A DNA stretch of 64,000 nt from CADEDH01 sp041394285 (lineage in GTDB: Bacteria; Actinomycetota; Acidimicrobiia; Acidimicrobiales; SZUA-35), in the NCBI GenBank assembly GCA_041394285.1, contig JAWKIL010000001.1, positions 812,504-876,503 of the forward strand. Direction: 5' to 3'. Made by a program: the position numbers and the translations under genes. Below, piece by piece: positions 42,363 to 50,117 of this stretch; positions within the stretch are counted from its first letter, which is position 1; each line of letters begins with the position of its first letter. The notes below the pieces were generated by a model that did not search any database, was not told the origin of the DNA, and was given only the letters and a program-made list of their open reading frames with translations.

Positions 42363-43465
42363 TGGCCATCGAGTTCCACCCCCTGCCGGTGACGATCCGC
42401 CACCAGACCGACGAGTCGGTCAGCCTCACCTTCGAGGTGCCCGAGGAGCTCCGGCCCACGTTCACCCATCTCCCCGGACAGCACGTGGTGCTGCGGGCGA
42501 TGATCGGGGGCGAGGACGTGCGGCGCTCCTATTCGATCTGCACCGCCCCCGGTGGCAACCGGATCACCGTGGGGGTCAAACGCATCCCCGGCGGTGTGTT
42601 CTCCAGCTGGGCCACCACCGAGCTGACCGACGGCGACACGGTCGACGTGATGGCTCCCATCGGCGACTTCCACCACCGCCCGGCCGCCGGTGCCTCCGCC
42701 CACTACGTGTTCCTGGCCGCCGGGTCGGGCATCACGCCGGTGCTGTCCATGCTGAGCACCATCCTGGAGCTGGAGGAGCACAGCCGCTGCACGCTGGTGT
42801 ACGGCAACCGCACGGTGGGCTCGATCATGTTCCTGGAGGAGCTGGAAGGACTGAAGGACCGCTTCTGCGACCGGTTCCAGCTCATCCACACCCTCAGCCG
42901 GGAGGGGAGCGGCGTCCCCCTGTTCGAGGGCCGCATCGACGACGAGAAAATCCGGGCCCTGGCCACCACGCTGATCCCCACCGGGTCGGTCGACGCCTGG
43001 TACCTGTGCGGACCCCTCGACATGGTGGAGACGGTCACCAAGACCCTGGCCGATCTCGGCGTCGACCCCTCCACGATCCACCACGAGCTGTTCTTCGATC
43101 AGCGGATCGAGTCGCTGCCCGAGGTCCCGGCCGACACCGAGGGCCTGGTGCCCATGACGTTCACCCTGGACGGGCGCACCTCCCAGGTGGCGGTCGATCC
43201 GGCCGGGCCCAGCCTGCTCGACTACGCCCGCAGCGTGCGGCCCGAGGTCCCCTTCGCCTGCAAGGGCGGCATGTGCGCCAGCTGCCGGTGCCGGGTGACC
43301 GAGGGGGCGACGGTGATGGCCAAGAACTACGCCCTCACCGAGTCGGAGGTGGCCGACGGGTACGTCCTGTCGTGCCAGGCCCATCCCGCCCCCGGCGTCA
43401 CCGCCCTCGCCCTCGACTACGACATGAACCTGAAGGGCACCGGGGTGAGGCTGTCGCAGTCATGA
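42362..43465 (+). CDS. paaE: Phenylacetyl-CoA epoxidase reductase PaaE
   Basis: The 367-aa reductase passes electrons from NADPH to PaaA. Its domains appear in order: FAD-binding (RRSYSICTAP near residue 55), NAD(P)-binding (AAGSGITPVLSML near 120) and a C-terminal plant-type [2Fe-2S] ferredoxin with CKGGMCASCRCR and a fourth Cys in VLSCQAHP. It is the last gene of paaABCDE. Its final 6 bases overlap the stop of the convergent YdcF-like gene. Phenylacetyl-CoA ligase and the lower-pathway genes (isomerase, ring-opening enzyme) are not in the window. Confidence 0.93.
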   Translation: MAIEFHPLPVTIRHQTDESVSLTFEVPEELRPTFTHLPGQHVVLRAMIGGEDVRRSYSICTAPGGNRITVGVKRIPGGVFSSWATTELTDGDTVDVMAPIGDFHHRPAAGASAHYVFLAAGSGITPVLSMLSTILELEEHSRCTLVYGNRTVGSIMFLEELEGLKDRFCDRFQLIHTLSREGSGVPLFEGRIDDEKIRALATTLIPTGSVDAWYLCGPLDMVETVTKTLADLGVDPSTIHHELFFDQRIESLPEVPADTEGLVPMTFTLDGRTSQVAVDPAGPSLLDYARSVRPEVPFACKGGMCASCRCRVTEGATVMAKNYALTESEVADGYVLSCQAHPAPGVTALALDYDMNLKGTGVRLSQS

Positions 43466-44098
43466 CCGCCCCCCGGACGGCCAGCTGAGCCAGCCCCGGC
43501 GCCGGATGCGGTGGGCCGTCTCCACCACGGTGGCCGGGGCCCGCAGCGCCAGGTGGTCGAACCGGCGGTAGCGGTCGGCCAGCACGAACAAGGGGCTGGC
43601 GACGGCCCCCTGCTGATCCCACCAGTAGACCCGGGCCCGGGCGGCGTGGAAGGCATCCGAGGCCAGCACCACGAAGTCGACCGGGCCCACCAGCCGGGAC
43701 GCCTCGGTGACGTTCTCCCACGTGCTGCGGGAGCGCTCGTCCAGCACCACCAGGGTCGGGTCCAGCCCCCGGGCCACGGCGATCTCGGCCATCTCGGCCG
43801 CCTCCGACCGCTCGGACCGGACGGGGCCGCCGGTGAACACCACCCGGTCGATGCGACCCGTGCCCACCGCGTCCAGGGCCAGATCCACCCGCCACCGCTG
43901 CGCCATCCGCAGCAGGGGGTTCGTGCCCGGCACGCCGAGCACCACCACCGCCCCCCGCCCGATGGGTGGGATGTCGGGCCCCGCCCCCTGACGCCGGTAG
44001 GCCGCCTCGGTGAGGGCGGTCAGCGCCGCGGCCAGGACGCCGGCGCCTGCCAACGTCACGGTCGTCACCGTCCGCCACCGGAGCCGGCGGGTTCCCAT
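43460..44098 (-). CDS. YdcF-like DUF218 membrane-anchored protein
   Basis: The 212-aa product has an N-terminal hydrophobic segment (VTTVTLAGAGVLAAALTALTEAAY) and a DUF218 domain. That domain shows GAVVVLGVPG at the start, RVVFTGGPVRSERSEAAEMAEIAVARG in the middle and ERSRSTWENVTEASRL near residue 135. DUF218 proteins include the envelope protein SanA and bind nucleotide-like ligands, but their reactions are mostly unknown. It is convergent with paaE and divergent from the hydrolase gene at 44195. Confidence 0.82.
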   Translation of the reverse strand: MGTRRLRWRTVTTVTLAGAGVLAAALTALTEAAYRRQGAGPDIPPIGRGAVVVLGVPGTNPLLRMAQRWRVDLALDAVGTGRIDRVVFTGGPVRSERSEAAEMAEIAVARGLDPTLVVLDERSRSTWENVTEASRLVGPVDFVVLASDAFHAARARVYWWDQQGAVASPLFVLADRYRRFDHLALRAPATVVETAHRIRRRGWLSWPSGGRS

Positions 44099-44194
44099 GG
44101 CCGGCCACGCTACCGCCGACGGCCGGGTGAGGGGCCGGCGCCCGTTCTCACGAAATCCGGTGTGGACGGCTGTCGGGAGCGCGACACTGCGTCC

Positions 44195-45031
44195 ATGAGC
44201 GAGAGCCTCACGTGCACGGTGGCGCCGGGGCCACGCACCCGACTGGCGGTCGAGGTGTGGGGCGAGGCCGGGCCGCCGGTGGTGGCGCTGCATCCCGGCG
44301 TGGGCGACCGGCGGATCTGGCGCTGGTGCGCGCCGGCCTGGGCCGCCGGGGGATGCCGCGTGATCGCGTACGACCGCCGGGGCTTCGGCGACACCACGTA
44401 CACGGCTGAACCCCACGACGATCTCGACGATCTGCTGGCCGTCACCGCCGCCACCGGGGCCCGCCCCGCCGTGGTGGTGGGCAACAGCCGGGGCGGCGGG
44501 CTCGCTCTCGATCTCGCCCTCGACCATCCCGACCAGGTGAGCGGCCTGGTCCTGATCGCCCCCTCGGTGACGGGCTACGACGACGGCGAGTGGCCCACGT
44601 CGCCGGGCGAGGAGGATCTCGACCGCCGGATCGAGCGGGCCGAGGAGGATGGCGACCGGGACGAGGTGAACCGGCTGGAGGTCCACTACTGGCTTGACGG
44701 GCCCGATCAGATGGAGGGCCGAGTGGACGGCGAAGCCCGTGACCTCATGGCCGACATGAACCGCCGGGCGCTGGCCGCCCCCGCCACGGGGCCGGTGCGG
44801 GAGCGTCCGCCGGCCTGGCCCCGGCTGGCCGATCTGGCCGCGCCCACGCTGGTGGTGGTGGGCCAGCACGACCTGCCGGGCATCCACCGCCAGTGCGCCG
44901 ACCTGGTGGCGGCCGCTCCCCGGGCCCGCCTGGTCACCGTGCACGACACCGCCCACTGCCCGATGCTGGACGATCCCGGGACGCTCAACCTGCTCGTGTC
45001 GGACTTCGTCCAGAGCCTCCGTTCCGCCTGA
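44195..45031 (+). CDS. Alpha/beta hydrolase
   Basis: This 278-aa alpha/beta hydrolase has the nucleophile elbow VVGNSRGGG (S98), the acidic residue in VGQHDLPG near 230 and the catalytic His in HDTAHCPML near 258. The lid region (residues about 130-200) is rich in charged residues, including RRIERAEEDGDRDEVNR. The substrate is unknown. It lies directly upstream of the ECF41-type promoter, which begins 2 bases after its stop, so it is probably not part of that operon. Confidence 0.87.
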   Translation: MSESLTCTVAPGPRTRLAVEVWGEAGPPVVALHPGVGDRRIWRWCAPAWAAGGCRVIAYDRRGFGDTTYTAEPHDDLDDLLAVTAATGARPAVVVGNSRGGGLALDLALDHPDQVSGLVLIAPSVTGYDDGEWPTSPGEEDLDRRIERAEEDGDRDEVNRLEVHYWLDGPDQMEGRVDGEARDLMADMNRRALAAPATGPVRERPPAWPRLADLAAPTLVVVGQHDLPGIHRQCADLVAAAPRARLVTVHDTAHCPMLDDPGTLNLLVSDFVQSLRSA

Positions 45032-45033
45032 TC

Positions 45034-45060
45034 TGTCACAGAGACGGCGGCTGCCTCGTC
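45034..45060 (+). promoter_or_regulatory. ECF41-type promoter TGTCACA-N16-CGTC
   Basis: TGTCACA (45034-45040) is followed by 16 bases and CGTC (45057-45060), 33 bases ahead of the oxidoreductase ATG. This pairing is the motif reported for promoters of ECF41 sigma factors, and such a sigma factor is encoded second in the operon. Confidence 0.75.
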
Positions 45061-45093
45061 GAGGGGGTGAGAGCAGACCGAGAGGAGCGAGCG

Positions 45094-46509
45094 ATGGACA
45101 CACAGGGGCACGGGGCGCAGGCGGGGTACGACACGGTGGTGGTCGGGGGCGGCCTGGCCGGCTTGGTGGCGGCCAACCTCCTGGCCGATCGGGGCCAGGC
45201 GGTGGCGCTGGTGGAGGCCCGGCGTCGGCTGGGCGGGCGGGCCGCCACCGACGAACGGGAGGGACACCGGTTCAACCAGGGGCCCCACGCCCTGTACCTG
45301 GCCGGGCCGGGCATGGCGGTCCTGCGCCGCCTGGGAGTGGAGCCGACCGGCGGGCAGCCTCCGTCGTCGGGATCCCTGGCCTGGCTGGACGGTCGCCTGG
45401 GCCTGTTGCCCCGCAGCGCCGGCACCCTGGCCGCCACCCGGCTGCTGGGCCCGGCCGACAAGGCAGTGGTGGGACGGCTGCTGGGCGCACTGCCCCGGCT
45501 CGATCCGGCCGACGTGGCCGGCCTGTCGGCCGCGGCCTGGATCGACGGGCTGACCGACCGGGCGAAGGTCCGGCACCTGCTGCACGGGCTGGTCCGACTC
45601 ACCACCTACGCCGCCGACGTCGACGTGCTGGCCGCCGATGTGGCCCTGGCCCAGCTCCAGTTGGGCACGAGCGGGGGCGTCCTCTACGCCGACGGCGGTT
45701 GGCAGCGACTGATCGACCGGCTGGCCGATCGGTTCCGGGGCCGGGGCGGATCGATCCGGGCCGGCGCTGCGGTGGAGGCGTTGACGCCGGGGACCGGCGG
45801 GTGGACGGTGGCCACGGCGGCCGGTCCGATGGCGGCCGGGGCGGTGGTGCTGGCCGGGCTGTCGCCGGCGGCCGCCGTACGGCTGTCGGGCTCGGCCGAC
45901 CTGGCCCGCCGGTGCCGGGAGCTCGTGCCGGCCACGGCCGCCGCCCTCGACGTGGGCCTGCGCCGCCTGCCCCGGCCCCGTCACCCGTTCGCCCTCGGCC
46001 TGGACCGGCCCTGGTACCTGTCGGTCCACAACCCACCGGCCGACCTCGGCTCCGGCGTCACGCTCCACGTCATGGCCTACCTCGACCGCCACGACACGGC
46101 GCCGGCCACCGAGCCGGAGGGTGACCTCGAGCTGGAGGGCCCGCTCGGGCCGGAAGGGCCGGCCGGCGGGCCGGGGGAGGGGCGGCCCAGCCGGGCCCAG
46201 GCTCTGCGAAGCGAGCTGGAGGGCCTGCTCGACCAGGTGCAGCCGGGGTGGCGGCCCCAGTTGGAGACGGCGCGCTTCCAGCGGCGGCTGGTGGTGGCCC
46301 ATGCCCTGCCCACGGCGGCCGGTGGAGGCCTGGCCGGTCGGCCGCCGGTGGCCGTGACCGACCGACAGGGCCTGTTCCTGGCCGGCGACTGGGTGGGACC
46401 GACCGGCCACCTGGCCGACGCCGTGATCGCCAGCGCCGCCGACGCCGCGGACGCGGCGGCGGCCACCCACCCAGCCGGCCGGGACGGCGGGACGCTGGTG
46501 CGGCCATGA
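45094..46509 (+). CDS. FAD-dependent oxidoreductase (phytoene desaturase/amine oxidase-like)
   Basis: The 471-aa flavoprotein starts with an FAD dinucleotide-binding fold, VVVGGGLAGLVAANLL (G18-x-G20-x-x-G23), with the ribose-binding acidic residue in ALVEARRRLGGRA. It ends with GLFLAGDWVGPTGHLADAVIASA. It is related to carotenoid desaturases and amine oxidases. A Gly/Pro/Glu-rich insertion near residues 345-370 is unusual. GAGGAG lies 8-13 bases before the ATG. The gene is preceded by an ECF41-type promoter and followed by the sigma factor gene, and oxidoreductases are common ECF41 partners. The substrate is unknown. Confidence 0.85.
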   Translation: MDTQGHGAQAGYDTVVVGGGLAGLVAANLLADRGQAVALVEARRRLGGRAATDEREGHRFNQGPHALYLAGPGMAVLRRLGVEPTGGQPPSSGSLAWLDGRLGLLPRSAGTLAATRLLGPADKAVVGRLLGALPRLDPADVAGLSAAAWIDGLTDRAKVRHLLHGLVRLTTYAADVDVLAADVALAQLQLGTSGGVLYADGGWQRLIDRLADRFRGRGGSIRAGAAVEALTPGTGGWTVATAAGPMAAGAVVLAGLSPAAAVRLSGSADLARRCRELVPATAAALDVGLRRLPRPRHPFALGLDRPWYLSVHNPPADLGSGVTLHVMAYLDRHDTAPATEPEGDLELEGPLGPEGPAGGPGEGRPSRAQALRSELEGLLDQVQPGWRPQLETARFQRRLVVAHALPTAAGGGLAGRPPVAVTDRQGLFLAGDWVGPTGHLADAVIASAADAADAAAATHPAGRDGGTLVRP

Positions 46510-46603
46510 CCCGGACCAGGTGGCCCAGCCCGATCTGGTGCTGCGGGGCGTCACCGGCGGCGGACCGGAACACGAGATCCGGCCGGCCGGCGAGGATGGG
46601 GGC

Positions 46604-47581
46604 ATGACCCCCGAACGGGCACCCGATCCCGTCGCCGTGTTCCAGGCCGAGCGTCCCCGGCTGACCGGGATCGCCTACGCCCTGTGCGGCCAGGTGATGG
46701 ACGCCGAAGACGTGGTCCAGGACGCCTGGCTGCGCTGGCAGGGGGTGGCCGACCGGGCCGCCATCGTCAACCCCGCCGCCTGGCTCACCACGGTGGTCAG
46801 CCGGCTCGCCCTCGACCGGCTCCGATCGGCCCGCAACCAGCGGGAGACCTACGTCGGTCCCTGGCTGCCGGAACCCCTGGTCACGGCGACGGCCCTGGTG
46901 GGCGGGGGCGGCGGCCCGGGGCCCGATCCCGGCGACGTGGTGGCCGAGGCCGAGCGGCTGTCGCTGGCGTTCCTGGCCGCCGTCGAGCGTCTCAACCCGG
47001 TGGAGCGGGCCGTCCTGCTCCTGCGGGAGGTGTTCGACCTCGACTACGCCGACATCGCCGAGGTGGTGGGCCGCACCGCCGACAACTGCCGCCAGATCGC
47101 CCGCCGGGCCCGGGACCGGGTGGGCGGCACCGGGAGGCCACACCGTCCGGGCCCCGAGCGCGAAGGGGAGTTGGCCGCCGCCTTCTTCACGGCGCTGGCC
47201 GGAGGCGACCTCGACCACCTCCGCTCCCTCCTGGCGGCCGACGTGCACCTCCACTCCGACGGCGGGGGCAAGGCCCGGGCCGCCCTCCATCCCGTCCTGG
47301 GAGCCGATCGGGTGGCCCGGTTCCTCATCGGCGTGACCCGCAAGCGACAGCCGGGCGACCGGGTGGCCCTGGTCCGGATCAACGGCGATCCCGCGCTCTA
47401 CCTCCAGCGCCGGGGCCGGCCGCTGGGGGTGATCGTGATCCAGGTCGACGACGGCGTCGTGTCCGACATCCGGGCCGTGCTGAACCCCGACAAGATCGGC
47501 CACCTGGCCGGGCTCGATGCGCCCATCCCGGTCGGTCCCGGCCCCGCCGCTCCGTTCGATCGACCGGGCGACGGCCACTAG
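46604..47581 (+). CDS. ECF41-group sigma factor with fused SnoaL-like regulatory domain
   Basis: The 325-aa protein has sigma-2 (AYALCGQVMDAEDVVQDAWLRW) and sigma-4 (LNPVERAVLLLREVFDLDYADIA) regions plus a C-terminal NTF2/SnoaL-like extension. Three ECF41 hallmarks are present: WLPEPL (87-92) in the linker, DGGGK (219-223), and NPDK (294-297) in the extension. In this group the extension controls activity and no anti-sigma factor gene is needed, and none is seen here. ATG 46604 has GAGG 8 bases upstream; the frame is open further upstream without conservation. The sigma factor probably drives its own operon. Confidence 0.92.
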   Translation: MTPERAPDPVAVFQAERPRLTGIAYALCGQVMDAEDVVQDAWLRWQGVADRAAIVNPAAWLTTVVSRLALDRLRSARNQRETYVGPWLPEPLVTATALVGGGGGPGPDPGDVVAEAERLSLAFLAAVERLNPVERAVLLLREVFDLDYADIAEVVGRTADNCRQIARRARDRVGGTGRPHRPGPEREGELAAAFFTALAGGDLDHLRSLLAADVHLHSDGGGKARAALHPVLGADRVARFLIGVTRKRQPGDRVALVRINGDPALYLQRRGRPLGVIVIQVDDGVVSDIRAVLNPDKIGHLAGLDAPIPVGPGPAAPFDRPGDGH

Positions 47582-47630
47582 GTTGGGCGAACGGCGTCGC
47601 ACGCCGGACGAGCCGAGCCGAGGAGCCCCG

Positions 47631-49127
47631 ATGACCACCGACGCCGACACCGAGGCCACGCCAACCGAGCGGGACGGCGAGCCCAGTGCCGCCCCGGCGC
47701 TGCCCGACGGGTTCGTGGCCGTCGTGAAGGCTGAATGCCCCACCTGCGTCACCGTGGCCCCAGTGCTGGCCGACCTGGCGGCGCGGGTGCCGCTCACCGT
47801 CTACACCCAGGACGACCCGGCGTTCCCGCCCGGCGTGACACCGGTGGACGACACCCAACTCGCCGTCAGCTGGCACCACGGGATCGAGACCGTGCCCACC
47901 GTGCTGCGGGTGGCCGGCGGCGCCGTGCAGGACCGGATCGAGGGCTGGCACCGGGAGACGTGGGAGTCGTTCATCGGCCAGAGCGGCCTCGCTCCCACGT
48001 CCACCGACTTCTCACCCGGGTGCGGGTCTCTGTCGGTGGACCCGAACCTGACCGATGCCCTCGCCGTCCGCTTCGGCGGGGGCCGGCTCCACGGCCGGCG
48101 GATCGAGCTGGCCACGCTGGAGGACGAGGCCGAGGCCATGTTCGACCGGGGCTGGACCGACGGCCTACCGGTGGTGACGCCGACCGAGGCCCGGGTGCTG
48201 CGCATGCTGGAGGGTACGAGCCGCCACCCGCAGGACGTGGTGGCCGTGGTGCCGCCGGCGCTGGTCCCGGTGACGGTGGAGCAGGTGGCCATCAACGCCG
48301 TGATGGCCGGGTGCAAGCCCGAGTACCTGCCGGTGGTGCTGGCGGCGGTGGAGGCGGCCTGCACCGACCGGTTCAACATCCACGGCCTGCTGTGCACGCT
48401 GTGGTTCTCGGGGCCGGTGGTGATCGTGAACGGCCCGATCCGCAACGAGATCGGGATGAACGCCCTCAAGAACGCCATGGGCCAGGGCAACCGGGCCAAC
48501 TCCACCATCGGCCGGGCCCTCCAGCTCGTGGTGCGCAACATCGGTGGTGGCCGCCCCGGCTACGGCGGGATCGACCGCGCGGCGCTGGGCGCGCCGTCGA
48601 AGGTCGGCTGGTGCTTCGCCGAGGACGAGGAGGGGCTGCCCGACGGCTGGCCGCCGCTGAGCGTCGAGCGGGGCTTCGAACCCGGTCAGAACACGGTGAC
48701 CCTGTTCGCCGGCCACGGCCCGATCGCCGCCGTCGACCAGATCTCCCGCACCCCGGAGTCGCTCACCCGGTCCCTGGCGGCCCAGCTGCTGGCTGTCGGC
48801 CACCCCAAGCTGCCGGGGGAGGCCATGCTGGTGCTCACCCCCGAGCACCGGCGGGTGCTGGCCGAAGCCGGGTGGTCGAAGGCCCGGTTCCGGGAGGAGC
48901 TGGAGCCGCTGCTGTTCCTCGACGGCGACGTGGCCCAGCGGGGTGCCGGCGGCATCGAGGAGGGCCTGCCGGCCCACTTCGCCGGGCGCCGGGTACCCAA
49001 GTTCCGCAGGAACTCCCTGATGATCATGGGGGCCGGGGGCGACGCCGGGGCGTTCTCGGCCATCATCGGCGGCTGGGTCGGCGGCGCCATGGGCAGCGAG
49101 CCCATCACCCACCCGATCACCCGGTAG
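47631..49127 (+). CDS. Thioredoxin-like domain fused to a conserved domain of unknown function
   Basis: The 498-aa protein begins with a thioredoxin fold of about 110 residues containing the redox motif C36-P-T-C39 and the cis-proline turn TVPTVLR. After a short linker comes a large conserved domain of about 360 residues. It starts with MFDRGWTDGLPVVTPTEARV, continues with INAVMAGCKPEYLPVVLAAVEA, GPIRNEIGMN and GQGNRANSTIGRAL, and ends in glycine-rich strands. I recognise this domain as recurrent in actinobacteria and other bacteria, but it has no assigned reaction. The fusion suggests a thiol- or disulfide-dependent enzyme. GAGG precedes the ATG. The sigma factor gene ends 49 bases upstream. 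Confidence 0.75.
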   Translation: MTTDADTEATPTERDGEPSAAPALPDGFVAVVKAECPTCVTVAPVLADLAARVPLTVYTQDDPAFPPGVTPVDDTQLAVSWHHGIETVPTVLRVAGGAVQDRIEGWHRETWESFIGQSGLAPTSTDFSPGCGSLSVDPNLTDALAVRFGGGRLHGRRIELATLEDEAEAMFDRGWTDGLPVVTPTEARVLRMLEGTSRHPQDVVAVVPPALVPVTVEQVAINAVMAGCKPEYLPVVLAAVEAACTDRFNIHGLLCTLWFSGPVVIVNGPIRNEIGMNALKNAMGQGNRANSTIGRALQLVVRNIGGGRPGYGGIDRAALGAPSKVGWCFAEDEEGLPDGWPPLSVERGFEPGQNTVTLFAGHGPIAAVDQISRTPESLTRSLAAQLLAVGHPKLPGEAMLVLTPEHRRVLAEAGWSKARFREELEPLLFLDGDVAQRGAGGIEEGLPAHFAGRRVPKFRRNSLMIMGAGGDAGAFSAIIGGWVGGAMGSEPITHPITR

Positions 49128-49137
49128 CCAACCAGCG

Positions 49138-49187
49138 GGATCTGATGTCCCCGCCCGCCACCGGTGACGCCGGGGGACATAAGATCC
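49138..49187. repeat. Dispersed palindrome family C, copy 2 (convergent terminator)
   Basis: GGATCT-G-ATGTCCCC (49138-49152) pairs with GGGGACAT-A-AGATCC (49173-49187) with one mismatch. The loop contains CCGCCACCGGTGACG, matching copy 1 at 19247 in 14 of 15 positions. Both copies sit between convergent genes. Confidence 0.7.
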
Positions 49188-49190
49188 TGG

Positions 49191-50003
49191 TCAGGGGTGG
49201 GGGCCGGCGAGGATCTCGTCGCCTGCGGCCACCGAGCCGGGGCGGGTGACGGTGGCGTAGGCCCGGGCCACCGGGCCCTTGGCGGCGTCGATGCGGCGGA
49301 AGTTCCGCTCGGCGAAGCAGTGGGCGATGTTGCGGCACGGTTCGGCCCAGGCCGACACCACGCATTCGGCCGACCCCAGCCGCAGCCGCAGGCCGGGGCG
49401 GATGGCGGCCCAGTCGAGGCCCCGAACGGTCACGTTCTCCCCGGCCCCGCCCGGCGCCACCGGGTGGCCCTCGGCCCGCAGGGCGTCGATGACGTCGGCC
49501 GACCACAGGCACAGCGCCTGCCACGGCCGGCCGTGGTGCTTGCGGTTGGCCTGGCGGTCGCCGTCGGCCCCGCCCCAGCCGATACCGAGCTCCGCCACCG
49601 GCGCCTTGGGCACGCCGCCGCCCGAACGGGCCAGCTGCACCACCTCGCCCCGCTGGGCCGGGTGGGCGCCGGCCGCCTCCAGCCGCTCGGCCACCTCCAG
49701 CAGCCGAAACCAGGTGGCGTCCAGCACGGCGGCCCGGGTGGCGTCGTTCCAGGAGGCCGACGCCTCGGCCGCCCGGCCGCCCAGCTCGTGGAGGTCGGCA
49801 CCGCCCCCGGCCCGGTCGGGCCCCAGCACCCGAGCCAGGGCGACGGTCATGTCGGCTCCGACGGCGTTGACCCCGGCCTTGTCGAGCACACCCCGGGCGA
49901 TCCCGTCGGTATGGAGGCGCCACAGCAGCCCCAGGTGGTGGAGCGTGCGCTCGACGTCGGTGGGGGAGAAGCGGTAGCGGCCATCGGGGCCGACGGCGAT
50001 CAC
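49191..50003 (-). CDS. MOSC-domain protein with an N-terminal extension
   Basis: The C-terminal half (about residues 125-270) is a MOSC domain like YiiM. It has GDRQANRKHHGRPWQALCLWS, the GENVTVRGLDW strand and the conserved Cys in AEPCRNIAHCF. MOSC proteins handle molybdenum-cofactor-bound sulfur or reduce N-hydroxylated compounds. The first 120 residues are alpha-helical and not part of standard YiiM, so the protein is longer than usual. The GTG at 50003 is chosen because GAGGAG is 6 bases upstream. The GTG at 50009 directly abuts that sequence. Confidence 0.8.
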   Translation of the reverse strand: MIAVGPDGRYRFSPTDVERTLHHLGLLWRLHTDGIARGVLDKAGVNAVGADMTVALARVLGPDRAGGGADLHELGGRAAEASASWNDATRAAVLDATWFRLLEVAERLEAAGAHPAQRGEVVQLARSGGGVPKAPVAELGIGWGGADGDRQANRKHHGRPWQALCLWSADVIDALRAEGHPVAPGGAGENVTVRGLDWAAIRPGLRLRLGSAECVVSAWAEPCRNIAHCFAERNFRRIDAAKGPVARAYATVTRPGSVAAGDEILAGPHP

Positions 50004-50044
50004 GGTCACCTCCTCGAGTGTCGCAGGCCCGTCGGCCGTTCAGG

Positions 50045-50093
50045 CGAACTGTGGCACCAGCGCGCAGAATCCAGCACTAGGCGCCACAGTTCG
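50045..50093. repeat. Dispersed palindrome family A, copy 3
   Basis: CGAACTGTGGCACC (50045-50058) and GGCGCCACAGTTCG (50080-50093) pair with one G-T type mismatch. The reverse complement of the 21-base centre agrees with the centre of copy 1 at 17 positions. It lies between divergent genes, just ahead of the esterase promoter. Confidence 0.75.
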
Positions 50094-50102
50094 ACCTCCG
50101 GG

Positions 50103-50108
50103 TAGTGT
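50103..50108 (+). promoter_or_regulatory. TAGTGT -10 box for a leaderless start
   Basis: TAGTGT ends 9 bases before the ATG of the beta-lactamase-fold gene and 10 bases after palindrome family A copy 3. No Shine-Dalgarno is seen. Confidence 0.45.
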
Positions 50109-50117
50109 CGGTGGCCT

